A DNA stretch of 64,000 bases, from the NCBI RefSeq assembly GCF_947331435.1, contig NZ_CAMZOF010000001.1, positions 496,001-560,000 on the forward strand, in the 5' to 3' direction. Position 1 is the first letter of the stretch. Every line of letters begins with the position of its first letter. Shown here piece after piece: positions 41,965-50,748 of the stretch. A program made the translations under genes and the position numbers. The notes beneath the pieces are model-generated. The model ran no database searches. It was given only the letters and a program-made list of their open reading frames with translations, and was not told the origin of the DNA. Source of the stretch: Pelagibius sp. Alg239-R121. GTDB lineage: Bacteria > Pseudomonadota > Alphaproteobacteria > Kiloniellales > Kiloniellaceae.

Positions 41965-43245
41965 TCAGATCGAGCGATTGCGTTCGAGAAGCGCCGCCAT
42001 TTCGGCGGCCGGCAAGGCAGGACTGAAGAAATATCCCTGGTAGCTATCGCAACCCAGCGCGCGCAAGGTGGCATACTGCTCAGCCCGTTCAACGCCTTCG
42101 GCGAGGACAGTCAGACCAAGCCCCTGCCCCATTTCAACGATAGCCCGCAAATCCTCGACACCATCGTCCGCATCCATAAGGCCAGCCACGAAAGAGCGGT
42201 CGATCTTTACTTTGCCGACTGGCAGGCGTCTTAACAGCGACAGGGTGGCGTAGCCGGTTCCGAGATCGTCGAGTGCCAAATTGATTCCGAGATCGAGAAT
42301 TGGTTTCAAGCGCTCCGATACCTCCTCCGGATCGCTCGGGTCCGACGTTTCCGTCAGCTCGATTTCGATCTGACAGGGCTTTACACCTGATTCCGCCACG
42401 ATCTCGACAATGCGATCGACATGGGACTTCTGCTGGACCTGGGCAAGCGACAAATTAACCGCACAACTCACCGACGGCAGCCCCTGGTTGGCCCAGTCGG
42501 CCGCCTGGGCGCAGGCTGTCTCCAACACCCATTCACCGATACGCGTAATCGTGCCAGTTGCTTCCGCAGCGGGAATGATGTTGCCCGGAAGCTCGAGCGT
42601 ACCGCTATCACCGCAGAAACGAACCAGGGCTTCTGCCCCGATCACCTGGCCGCTCGATACCGCGATCTGGGGTTGATAGTGCAACCTCAACTGTCCCTTT
42701 TGCAGAGCCACTTCAAGGTCTTCCGCGTCCATGAGCGGGTGATTGGCCGCAGCCCCGACTTCGGCTGCAAGGATATCGACTGCGGCAGCCTCAGTCCTGG
42801 CAGGTGAGGGGCGCGCAAACTTGTGCTGCACCCCTTTACCCGCCAGTTCTGCAGCCGTGGCAGCGGCGGACAGCAATCCGTCGGGATCCTGAGCCGTTTC
42901 GGGATAGACGGCGACGCCAGCCCCTGAAAAATTCAGGCTGCCGCACAATTCATCAACGATCTGCGCCGCGAAGGCCAAGGCATCATCCTTGACGAAGCAG
43001 TGGTCCGCGATCGCGGCAACAGCGGTGTGATCGACACAACACGCGGCGCGCAGGTTGCCAAATTGCGACGCAAGCCCTGCGGCGATTCCTTGAATCTCCT
43101 GGGCGGAATTCCCGTCGGCAGCAAAGTAAAAGACGGCGAGACCGGCATCGCCGCGCTGCGCCGCCTGAAGCGATGCCACGAGGTGATCGTGAAACAGCAG
43201 GCTGCCAGGCAAAGGGCGCCTCGGCTTTTTTCGTCGCTCAAACAT
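41965..43245 (-). CDS. EAL-domain cyclic-di-GMP phosphodiesterase with degenerate N-terminal domain
   Basis: A 426-residue cytosolic protein. The C-terminal EAL domain (about 175-420) keeps the catalytic residues: EALVRF at 205-210, Asn in VNLSLAQV, Glu in ELTE, the Asp pair in DDLGTGYATLSLL (326-327), Lys in VGKVKIDRSF, and EGVE. It should hydrolyse c-di-GMP to pGpG. The N-terminal ~160 residues look like a decayed GGDEF-type fold without its signature. Likely role: lowering c-di-GMP. Confidence 0.88.
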   Translation of the reverse strand: MFERRKKPRRPLPGSLLFHDHLVASLQAAQRGDAGLAVFYFAADGNSAQEIQGIAAGLASQFGNLRAACCVDHTAVAAIADHCFVKDDALAFAAQIVDELCGSLNFSGAGVAVYPETAQDPDGLLSAAATAAELAGKGVQHKFARPSPARTEAAAVDILAAEVGAAANHPLMDAEDLEVALQKGQLRLHYQPQIAVSSGQVIGAEALVRFCGDSGTLELPGNIIPAAEATGTITRIGEWVLETACAQAADWANQGLPSVSCAVNLSLAQVQQKSHVDRIVEIVAESGVKPCQIEIELTETSDPSDPEEVSERLKPILDLGINLALDDLGTGYATLSLLRRLPVGKVKIDRSFVAGLMDADDGVEDLRAIVEMGQGLGLTVLAEGVERAEQYATLRALGCDSYQGYFFSPALPAAEMAALLERNRSI

Positions 43246-43515
43246 GTGTGATCGCTTGGGTTTTGCCCCACCACGGCAACAGCCGTAGCGCGGTCAAAAC
43301 CGACCAGTCGCGGACAACCAACAGAATTCCACTTCGACGCCGTTATACATGATTCGCAATGGTATCGTCTAACGCGAGAAGACCCGAAAAACGCTACCAA
43401 GCGGTGTAATATCTTTAGACTAACATATTTTTACAAAAAAAAAGCACTGCGTATCTCCAGTAGCGGGAATTGGAGTAAGATCCCTGACGTGCAGCCACCT
43501 GACGCTCAAAAACCC
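43246..43515. other. 270-bp intergenic region
   Basis: Lies between the EAL gene (minus) and the hldE gene (minus). It contains an AT-rich stretch (43405-43445) and a run of A (about 43434-43443) but no recognisable gene or terminator. Confidence 0.4.
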
Positions 43516-44991
43516 TTAGTTGGATTCAGCAAGCCGGGTAATCGTTGCGGTAGTCGAATGACCAGGCTGCAGCTCGGCCAAAACCACGGTTCCACCGTAG
43601 GATTGAACCTCTTTTGCCCCCACAACTTCCTCTACCGTGTAGTCGGCGCCTTTGACCAAAACGTCGGGACGCAGAGCCTCGATCAAGGCAAGTGGTGTGT
43701 CTTCGCCAAATACAACAACACGGTCGACATCTTCCAGTGAAGCCAAAACGACGGCGCGCGCCGTTTCCACCTGAACAGGACGTGCGGGGCCTTTTAGACG
43801 GGCAACGGAAGCATCACTGTTCAAACCGACCACGAGTCGGTCACAGGCCGCCCGGGCCTGCCTGAGCAGCGAGATATGCCCTGGATGCAGTAGGTCAAAA
43901 CAGCCGTTGGTGAACCCCACCTTGAAGCCCGCCTGCCGCCAACGCACGATTTGATCGAGCAAGAGTTCCTGATCGACGAACTTGGCTTCAGCCTGTGACA
44001 GCCGGGACGCGTAAATAGCCTGACGAATCTCCATTGCTTCGGCTACCGCCGTACCGGTCTTACCGACAACGATACCGGCCGCCACATTCGCCAGACCGGC
44101 GGCCGCCTCGACCTTGATACCAGCCGCAAGAGCAGCTCCAAGCACGGCCACCACTGTGTCGCCTGCACCCGACACGTCATAGACCTCCCGCGCACGCGCA
44201 GGCAGATGACAAGCCTCACGGCCCTGTATGACGAGCGACATGCCTTCTTCACTGCGGGTTGCCAGCACGCCACCAAGTTCGGCGCTCTCAATGACCGCCC
44301 GACAAGCCTCGACGATGGCGTCATCGCCCTGTACCGGCTGGCCCGAGGCTTGTGCAAGTTCGCGTTTGTTGGGGGTTACCAGCGCCGCGCCGCGGTAGTA
44401 GCTGTAGTCGACCGCTTTGGGATCGACCACCACGGGACAACCTAAGTCCTTGGCGCGGGCGATCAGATGCGAGACAACATCGCCCGGCAGAACCCCTTTG
44501 CCATAATCGGAAAGAATCAGCGCACCGGCCTGTTCAAGCGCCTGTTCGGCTGCCGCCAAAAGACCGTCCCTGGTTGATGCCGACATCGCAAAGGGTGTTT
44601 CCCGGTCGGCACGGAGCAGCTGTTGTCCAGTGGCGATGTAACGTTCCTTGATGGTGCTGGCGCGTTCACCATCGATCATGAGGCTTATTGAGCCCGGCTC
44701 ATGGCTTTCCCGTTCGACCAGTTGCCGGATTTCACGCCCCGCAGGATCGTCGCCAACCACCGAAATGAATGTCGTCTTTGCGCCGATGGCGGTCAGGTTG
44801 CGCAGAACATTTCCGGCGCCGCCCAACATTGTCACTTCGCGCTCCAAACGCAGAACCGGGATCGGTGCTTCCGGCGAAACCCGGTCAACCGCGCCATAGA
44901 GAAAGCGGTCGAGCATAACGTCGCCAACCACCATGACCCTGGCACCGTCGAGGCGGTCGACAAGTTCGAGCAGATCAGTTGGCTCGGTCAT
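43516..44991 (-). CDS. hldE: bifunctional heptose-7-P kinase / heptose-1-P adenylyltransferase
   Basis: A 491-residue two-domain enzyme for ADP-heptose synthesis. The N-terminal ribokinase-type domain shows VVGDVMLDRFLYGAVDRVSP and VYDVSGAGDTVVAVLGAAL (catalytic base region). The C-terminal nucleotidyltransferase shows VGFTNGCFDLLHPGHISLLR. GAGGTTGCCCA before ATG 44991 is the ribosome-binding region. It follows gmhA by 21 bp in the same operon and feeds LPS inner-core assembly. Confidence 0.96.
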   Translation of the reverse strand: MTEPTDLLELVDRLDGARVMVVGDVMLDRFLYGAVDRVSPEAPIPVLRLEREVTMLGGAGNVLRNLTAIGAKTTFISVVGDDPAGREIRQLVERESHEPGSISLMIDGERASTIKERYIATGQQLLRADRETPFAMSASTRDGLLAAAEQALEQAGALILSDYGKGVLPGDVVSHLIARAKDLGCPVVVDPKAVDYSYYRGAALVTPNKRELAQASGQPVQGDDAIVEACRAVIESAELGGVLATRSEEGMSLVIQGREACHLPARAREVYDVSGAGDTVVAVLGAALAAGIKVEAAAGLANVAAGIVVGKTGTAVAEAMEIRQAIYASRLSQAEAKFVDQELLLDQIVRWRQAGFKVGFTNGCFDLLHPGHISLLRQARAACDRLVVGLNSDASVARLKGPARPVQVETARAVVLASLEDVDRVVVFGEDTPLALIEALRPDVLVKGADYTVEEVVGAKEVQSYGGTVVLAELQPGHSTTATITRLAESN

Positions 44992-45012
44992 TGGGCAACC
45001 TCACTCATGGCG

Positions 45013-45612
45013 TTACACCAGTCCCAGAGACTGTTCGAGTGCCCCGCAGAGCATCTGCCCCAAAGTGATGTGCATTTCCTGAATGCGGGCCGTCGTTTTC
45101 GAAGGAACAATCAGCAGGGGATCTGCCAGGCCGACGAGACGGCCACCATCGCCACCTGAAAAGGCGGCGGTGACAAGACCTTGATCACGCGCCACCTCCA
45201 GGCCACGGATCACATTTGGGCTGCGTCCCGAAGTGGAAATGCCCAGGGCCACATCTCCAGGCTTGCCCAGCGCAGCCACCTGACGGGCAAAGAGCTCATC
45301 AAAACCCAGATCGTTGCCGATCGCGGTCAGCGCCGAGGTATCGGTCGTCAAAGCGATCGCCGCAATGGGTGCACGGTCCTTGACGTAGCGCACGGCAAGC
45401 TCGGTCGCGAGATGCTGCGCGTCGGAGGCCGAACCACCGTTTCCGAAAAACAGAATCTTGCCGCCGTTACTAATGGTCTTAACTGAGGCTTCAACCAGCT
45501 TTGAGAAAGGTGCCGCCAGGGCAGCCTCGGTCGCGGCCGCGACCGCGCTGTGCTCAGCAAATTCAGCCGCATAAAACTTCGACAGATCCAGATGTTCACT
45601 CGCCAACGACAT
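45013..45612 (-). CDS. gmhA: phosphoheptose isomerase
   Basis: A 199-residue SIS-domain enzyme that isomerises sedoheptulose-7-P to heptose-7-P, the first step toward ADP-heptose. Motifs are GGKILFFGNGGSASDAQHLA and LGISTSGRSPNVIRGLEV. Its substrate product is used by the adjacent hldE. The ATG at 45612 opens the gene. Confidence 0.95.
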   Translation of the reverse strand: MSLASEHLDLSKFYAAEFAEHSAVAAATEAALAAPFSKLVEASVKTISNGGKILFFGNGGSASDAQHLATELAVRYVKDRAPIAAIALTTDTSALTAIGNDLGFDELFARQVAALGKPGDVALGISTSGRSPNVIRGLEVARDQGLVTAAFSGGDGGRLVGLADPLLIVPSKTTARIQEMHITLGQMLCGALEQSLGLV

Positions 45613-45915
45613 TAGCGTCCTTATCGCTCAAAGTTACTTCGTGTTCGAGGGCGACACACGAACTCGATCGATTCCGCCAAGAGTGATCGCCCTCAAGAAT
45701 TTAGTCAGCCATGCCCCAGCGCGACAACATTAAGAGTCCATCGATCATGGGTGCGAACCGGCTTGCGGCCGCACTTTAGTCCTTCAAGGCACCTGCCGCG
45801 AGAGCAAAATAGCCTGCCCACGACGCCTTGGTTAACGCTTTCTCAAGAGCCCAAACCCTAGACTTGGTATGACCGGAAAACCAACTGACGCCGGTCAGAA
45901 CGGGCAAAACAGCTG
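45613..45915. other. 303-bp intergenic region between gmhA and the EAL-like gene
   Basis: Contains a divergent promoter region and an 8-bp inverted repeat GAGGGCGA (45647-45654) and TCGCCCTC (45687-45694). I see no gene in it. Confidence 0.45.
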
Positions 45916-47205
45916 ATGCGAAGTTCCGGAACAGGTCTGCTTCCCAATCAGGAAGCCATTTTTTACGACTATGCTCAGCGTCTGCAGCGCAACGCTGGCG
46001 GCAGACGAGCCTTGCATGCACGCTTGTCGAAACTGCAGCCAGACAATCGCCGCGAGCACCACCTGCGGATAGCACAGGCGACCCTCGATGAGGTCGTCCG
46101 GCTCGACGACGGTGCACTCTTTCGTTTTGGGAACGACGATCTCGTCATTGTCTGCGGCCGCGATCTTGCCGAACAGATGGATGAGGCCGTCAAACGCCTC
46201 TCATACTTCTTCAGCGACGATCCCTTACTGAACATCGGCTCAGCCCACAGCCATCATGGCGACGAAAGCTTGTGCAAGCTCTACCTTCTGGACCAGGACT
46301 ACGACGAGTTCGTCGCTCTTGCCCAAGGCTTCGCCAACAGCCATGCGGACGAGCTCGCGGCTGTTCAAGACGCCGCGGCAGCAGCCCGGGCCAGAATGAT
46401 GCCGCTGAAGCCCAACCAGCTCGGCGACATCGCTACCGCGATTGCCCAGGCCGATCTCTCAAGCATGATGCAGCGGCAATCTACCTTTCTGCTGGATGCC
46501 GACGGCCGACCGGAACCGGTGTTCCGGGAGATCTATTTTTCCATCGATCATCTTCAGGAGGTCTTGATCCCAGGCCATGATATTCTCGCAAATCGATGGC
46601 TATTCCAGGACCTGACCCGTCACCTCGACCGGCGGATGATTTCGTTGCTGGTGCACAACGACGACGACAGCCTGCGCCAGTCCTACAGTCTGAACCTCAA
46701 TGTCTCGACTCTCTTGTCATCGGACTTTCTGGCGCTTGACGAGACTCTTAACCCCGACGTGCGGCGGAGCATCGTGATCGAATTTCAGCTCATCGACGTC
46801 TTTGCCGACGTCGCGAGCTTTCTCTTTGCCCGCGATTTCCTGCGTGAACGGGGCTACAACGTCTGTCTGGACGGCACAACCCATCTTTCCCTGCCTTTCG
46901 TGGACCGCAAACGACTGGGATTCGACATGGTCAAGCTGTTGTGGGACAACGACTTCAGCAACACGATGAAATCGTCACGCGGGCCGGAGCTCCGCGCCGC
47001 AATCAGCGAGATCGGGCCCGATCGGGTCATCCTCAGCCACTGCGGCAGCGAAGACGCACTTCAGACCGGCAAGGGTTTGGGCTTGAGCCTTTACCAGGGG
47101 TTTCACATCGACCGGCTGCGCGATTCCCTTCGTACGCCAGGTGAATCGGCAAGTATCCTCAGCAACGCCATGGCACGCCACAGAGCGTCCGAACGAAAAG
47201 GCTGA
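45916..47205 (+). CDS. degenerate GGDEF/EAL-like protein
   Basis: A 429-residue soluble protein. Near residue 70 RFGNDDLVIV occupies the place of the RFGGDEF signature. The C-terminal half follows the EAL plan, with SLNLNVSTLLSSDF, IVIEFQLIDVFAD, ERGYNVCLDGTTHLSLPFVD, LGFDMVKLLWDND, and LGLSLYQGFHIDR. The EAL tripeptide itself is replaced by REIYFSI and the catalytic DD by DG. Both domains are therefore probably inactive as enzymes, perhaps receptors or scaffolds for c-di-GMP. ATG 45916 is the only start in frame near the head; no ribosome site is clear. It is divergent from gmhA and convergent with regA. Confidence 0.65.
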   Translation: MRSSGTGLLPNQEAIFYDYAQRLQRNAGGRRALHARLSKLQPDNRREHHLRIAQATLDEVVRLDDGALFRFGNDDLVIVCGRDLAEQMDEAVKRLSYFFSDDPLLNIGSAHSHHGDESLCKLYLLDQDYDEFVALAQGFANSHADELAAVQDAAAAARARMMPLKPNQLGDIATAIAQADLSSMMQRQSTFLLDADGRPEPVFREIYFSIDHLQEVLIPGHDILANRWLFQDLTRHLDRRMISLLVHNDDDSLRQSYSLNLNVSTLLSSDFLALDETLNPDVRRSIVIEFQLIDVFADVASFLFARDFLRERGYNVCLDGTTHLSLPFVDRKRLGFDMVKLLWDNDFSNTMKSSRGPELRAAISEIGPDRVILSHCGSEDALQTGKGLGLSLYQGFHIDRLRDSLRTPGESASILSNAMARHRASERKG

Positions 47206-47215
47206 CATCAGCGAT

Positions 47216-47235
47216 TACGCGTCGAACGACGCGTA
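47216..47235. repeat. perfect hairpin between convergent genes
   Basis: TACGCGTCG and CGACGCGTA form a 9-bp perfect inverted repeat around AA. It lies between the EAL-like gene and regA. With no T run, it is probably a rho-dependent or structural barrier. Confidence 0.5.
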
Positions 47236-47266
47236 GCGTGCAGATCATATCCTCAGAGCCAGATGC

Positions 47267-47857
47267 TCAGTTCCGCGGCGCATACTTGGCCAGGATCCGT
47301 TGCAGGGTCCGGCGATGCATCCTCAAACGCCGCGCAGTTTCCGACACATTGCGATCGCATTGCTCGTAGACCCGTTGGATATGCTCCCAACGGACTCTAT
47401 CGGCACTCATGGGCAGATCCGGCGGCGGCGGAAGGGCCTCTCCACTTTCCAGCAACGCCGCCTCCACCTGATCCGCATCAGCGGGCTTGGGAAGGTAGTC
47501 AGTTGCGCCGACCTTGACGGCGGCAACGGCGGTCGCAATGTTGCCGTAGCCGGTGAGTACGATAATGCGGGCATCTTCCCGTACCTCGCGAAGAGCCTGG
47601 ACCACCTCGAGACCGCTGCCGTCCTGGAGCCGCAGATCTACTACGGCATACGCGGGGCACAAGGCCCGCGCCCGGGCTGCTCCCTGTTCGACCGACGTCG
47701 CAAGAGTGACATCGAAACCGCGGCGTTCCATGGCGCGTCCAAGACGCTCACAAAACCTTTCATCGTCATCGACGATCAGCAAAGGACGGTTCTGCGCCTC
47801 GCCTTCTGACTCGTCGGTACTTTGTTCATCTCTCATCCGATTTTCGTTTTCGATCAT
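47267..47857 (-). CDS. regA: RegA/PrrA/ActR-type redox response regulator
   Basis: A 196-residue regulator. The receiver has acidic pocket IVDDD, phosphoacceptor Asp in AVVDLRLQDGSGLE (about residue 74), and Lys in YLPKP. A Pro-rich linker (ALPPPPDLP) leads to a Fis-type helix-turn-helix (VSETARRLRMHRRTLQRIL). This is the layout of RegA/PrrA. GAAAGGATC lies before ATG 47857. It is downstream of regB by 52 bp, with a dispersed repeat in between. Confidence 0.93.
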   Translation of the reverse strand: MIENENRMRDEQSTDESEGEAQNRPLLIVDDDERFCERLGRAMERRGFDVTLATSVEQGAARARALCPAYAVVDLRLQDGSGLEVVQALREVREDARIIVLTGYGNIATAVAAVKVGATDYLPKPADADQVEAALLESGEALPPPPDLPMSADRVRWEHIQRVYEQCDRNVSETARRLRMHRRTLQRILAKYAPRN

Positions 47858-47883
47858 TTCGATCCTTTCACCGGGAACTCTCG

Positions 47884-47949
47884 CTCTAACATAAGTAATA
47901 GAGGCTGGTTCACGTTTCGCTTTGACTCAAAATAAACCGATCGGGCTCC
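47884..47949. repeat. dispersed palindromic repeat, copy B (overlaps regB end)
   Basis: The sequence CTCTAACATAAGTAATAGAG, followed by CTGGTTCACGTTTCGCTTTG and ending near GATCGGGCTCC, is a full-length member of the repeat family. Because regB is on the minus strand and stops at 47910-47912, its last ~13 residues (LEPDRFILSQSET) are encoded by the repeat. Confidence 0.75.
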
Positions 47950-49334
47950 AAGGAGTCACGAGACCAGGTTATCTGTACCTCGGCACCGCCCCACTGTCCG
48001 TTATCGAAGGTCACTGACGCGCCCGTTCGCCCGAGCAGTGTTTTGGCGATAAAGACACCGAGGCCCATGTTTCCGCCATCACCGGAATTACGATGACTGT
48101 TGTCTCTCACCGACGATCTTTTCGCTCCGGCACTGGGCTTTAGCCACGCCTTGCCGCTGCGATGTTCCTTCGCCCGGGATTCCTTGGCATAGATATAAGG
48201 TTCTCCCAGACGACCGAGTATCGCGGGATCAAATCCCGGACCGTCATCGATGATGGTGACGGACACGGATTCCCGATCCCACGCGAGACGGGCGTCAACT
48301 CTGGCATCGGCGAACTGCATGGCATTCTGAATGAGCAATCCCAAGCCATGCAGCGCCTCGGGACTGCGAAAGACGATCGGTTGGTCGTCCTCTTCGTCGA
48401 ACAGGCAGTTCATCGTTATGTCAAACTGCACGCCATCTCGTTCATAGGGCGCGGCCGCAGCCTCAACCAACACTTCCAGGGGCAGGCGGTTGAAAAAATC
48501 GTCTCTCTCCTCTTCGGACCAGGCCGTCAGGTTGGCCAGGATCTCGCCGCAGCGGTTGCTTTCGCTCAACAGAAGCTCGACATCGTCGCGGCCTGGGCTT
48601 TCGGCGGGCAGGTCCCGATTGAGCTCACGTGCCACCACCGCAATAGTTGCCAGGGGGCTGCCCAGTTCATGGGCTGCGGCCGCGGCCAGGCCGCCAAGGG
48701 CCGAAAGGCGCTGTTCGCGCGCCAAGGCCATTTGTGTCGCCGTCAAAGCGTCATACATGTCACGCGCTTCGGCCGCGATACTGGAAACATAGGCCGCTAT
48801 AAACAGGGCGGCGACCACCAATGCCGCCCAGGCGCCGCCGACATAGAGCGGCGGTAGGGCAAAACCGGCAGCCATCCAGGGCAGCGGATAGTGCCAGAAA
48901 GCCAGGGCGGAAACCGCCATGACAGCCAAAATAGAGAGGATCACCGTGCTGCGCCGCGACAGATTCGACGCGGATACCGTGACCGGGGCCAGAATGAGAA
49001 TGGCGAAGGGGTTGCTGAGACCACCGGTCAGGCCCAGCAGAACCGCGAGCTGCAGCAAATCGAAAGACAGGGTCAGCGCAGCGTCACGGTCGCTCAGCCA
49101 GGGGTCGGCCCGGCGGGTCGCCGACAGCACGATGTTCAGGACACCCGACATCGCAACGACCAGCAGAGCCGCGACAACCGGCAGTTCGAAGTCGAAACCG
49201 AAGTAGATGATCGCCAGGGCGCCCAACTGCCCGACCAGAGCGATCCAGCGGATCACCACCAGGGTCCGAAGCCTGACCTTTCCACTGAGCCCGCTCTCGG
49301 CGGAGGGGAAGAGAGAGACGAGTAACCTTCTCAT
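47910..49334 (-). CDS. regB: RegB/PrrB/ActS-type redox sensor histidine kinase
   Basis: A 474-residue inner-membrane kinase with about six transmembrane helices in residues 20-190. The quinone-binding box is GGLSNPF (104-110), the H-box AHELGSPLATI (His 222), and a conserved Cys lies in NRCGEIL (Cys 262, matching the redox-active Cys of RegB). The HATPase N-box includes LIQNAMQF. Between GEPYIYAKES (about 378-387) and GNMGLGVFIAKTLL an insert of about 30 residues (Lys/Ser/Arg-rich) is unusual for RegB. The last 13 residues come from the dispersed repeat. Partner of RegA, downstream on the same strand. Confidence 0.93.
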   Translation of the reverse strand: MRRLLVSLFPSAESGLSGKVRLRTLVVIRWIALVGQLGALAIIYFGFDFELPVVAALLVVAMSGVLNIVLSATRRADPWLSDRDAALTLSFDLLQLAVLLGLTGGLSNPFAILILAPVTVSASNLSRRSTVILSILAVMAVSALAFWHYPLPWMAAGFALPPLYVGGAWAALVVAALFIAAYVSSIAAEARDMYDALTATQMALAREQRLSALGGLAAAAAHELGSPLATIAVVARELNRDLPAESPGRDDVELLLSESNRCGEILANLTAWSEEERDDFFNRLPLEVLVEAAAAPYERDGVQFDITMNCLFDEEDDQPIVFRSPEALHGLGLLIQNAMQFADARVDARLAWDRESVSVTIIDDGPGFDPAILGRLGEPYIYAKESRAKEHRSGKAWLKPSAGAKRSSVRDNSHRNSGDGGNMGLGVFIAKTLLGRTGASVTFDNGQWGGAEVQITWSRDSLEPDRFILSQSET

Positions 49335-49437
49335 GGCGATATATGACGTCCTGAACCCAGCGAAGACAAGCCCTCAACGCCATGCACGACAAGCGTTCCT
49401 CTGCCCTCGCCTCGCCGGGTTATGGAGAACAATACCG

Positions 49438-50463
49438 TCAGGCCGGGCCGCTGACACCGGCCTCCTCAAAGGTGGCCATACCGCTGTGGCAGGCGCAGGC
49501 GGCCTTGAGGACCAGAATGGCCAAAGCTGCACCCGAACCCTCGCCCAGGCGCATGTCAAAATCGACCAGGGATCGCTGACTGATGGTGTCGAGAAGGCGC
49601 TGATGACCCGGCTCGACGGAGCGGTGCGCGACTTTGCAGTGATCCAGCGCACGTGGATCGATCGCGTAGAGGACGGCCGCCGCCGCAGTGCAGGCAAAAC
49701 CATCGAGAAGAACCGGTGTCCGGGCCATGCGTGCCGCAAGGACGGCACCTGCAATGGCCGCCAGTTCCAGTCCACCGACGCACCGCAGAGCCTCGAGAGG
49801 ATCGGTCATGATCGACCGGTGCCGCTCACTCGCCTGATCGATCAGCTCAATCTTGCGTGACAGGGTCGGGTCGTCGATCCCGGTGCCGCGGCCTGTCCAA
49901 TCGACTGCAGAACCTCCAAACAAGACCGTACAGAGTGCCGCGGCAGCCGTGGTGTTGCCGATGCCCATCTCGCCAAGCGCCAGAACATCGATGCCGTCCT
50001 CCACCGCCATCATCCCGTAGGCCATCGCCCGGACGCAATCTTCTTCGGTCATCGCCGGCGTTTCGCTGAAATCCGCGGTGGGCTCGTCAAGCGCCATCTC
50101 GTAGACCCGCAGATCAACATCCCCCAGCGCACAAAGCTGGTTGACCGCTGCGCCGCCATGAATGAAGTTTGCAACCATCTGCTTGGTCACCTCTGCCGGA
50201 TAGGCCGAGACACCGCGCGCGGCAATTCCGTGATTGGCGGCAAAGACCGCCGTATAGGGTCGTTCGACGGCCGCCGGATGCCGGCCCTGCCAGGTCGCCA
50301 GCCATTCAGCAAGCTCCTCAAGCCGTCCTAGCGAGCCGGCTGGCTTGGTCAGCTGCGCCTGTCGGGCGGCGGCCTCTGCAGCAGCCATAGTATCCGGCCC
50401 GGGCAGCTCCTTCATCATTCCACGGATTTCGTCGAACGTCGCCACAACCGCTTTATCGCTCAT
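49438..50463 (-). CDS. cobT: nicotinate-nucleotide--dimethylbenzimidazole phosphoribosyltransferase
   Basis: A 341-residue enzyme that activates the lower ligand base of cobalamin. The family motifs are LTKPAGSLGRLEELA, VFAANHGIAARGVSAYP, GEMGIGNTTAAAAL and the catalytic Glu in RLGEGSGAALAI. ATG 50463 has GAGGAA upstream; the ORF extension to 50565 is unconserved and overlaps a palindromic region. It is divergent from cobS and 103 bp upstream of regB on the same strand. Confidence 0.95.
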   Translation of the reverse strand: MSDKAVVATFDEIRGMMKELPGPDTMAAAEAAARQAQLTKPAGSLGRLEELAEWLATWQGRHPAAVERPYTAVFAANHGIAARGVSAYPAEVTKQMVANFIHGGAAVNQLCALGDVDLRVYEMALDEPTADFSETPAMTEEDCVRAMAYGMMAVEDGIDVLALGEMGIGNTTAAAALCTVLFGGSAVDWTGRGTGIDDPTLSRKIELIDQASERHRSIMTDPLEALRCVGGLELAAIAGAVLAARMARTPVLLDGFACTAAAAVLYAIDPRALDHCKVAHRSVEPGHQRLLDTISQRSLVDFDMRLGEGSGAALAILVLKAACACHSGMATFEEAGVSGPA

Positions 50464-50534
50464 GGGGTGTTCCTCATGAATAAATCCTAGAGCACGATCG
50501 GTATCGTTTTGACCGACCAAGAACGTAGTTCGCG

Positions 50535-50604
50535 CTCTAACCACATGAAATAGAGACTGATTCACGTTTGACTTTGGTTCAGAGTTAAACGATCAGGCTC
50601 TAAC
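50535..50604. repeat. dispersed palindromic repeat, copy C
   Basis: The most complete copy: CTCTAACCACATGAAATAGAG, then ACTGATTCACGTTTGACTTT and a mirrored AAACGATCAGGCTCTAAC. It lies in the divergent cobT/cobS region. The inner AGAGACTGAT...ATCAGGCTCT is an imperfect inverted repeat, so it can fold. Confidence 0.75.
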
Positions 50605-50748
50605 ACCGGCTTATAGCCTCTATGCCACTTGAAGCAACCGTCTTATAACGACACCGGCGGTTTTCGCGGTTACGCGCGCCGGAACAGATACGCGGAAGCA
50701 GTCTCTGCCTTCGCAGTATGGAATGAAGAGATTGACGGTCCGAACCGA

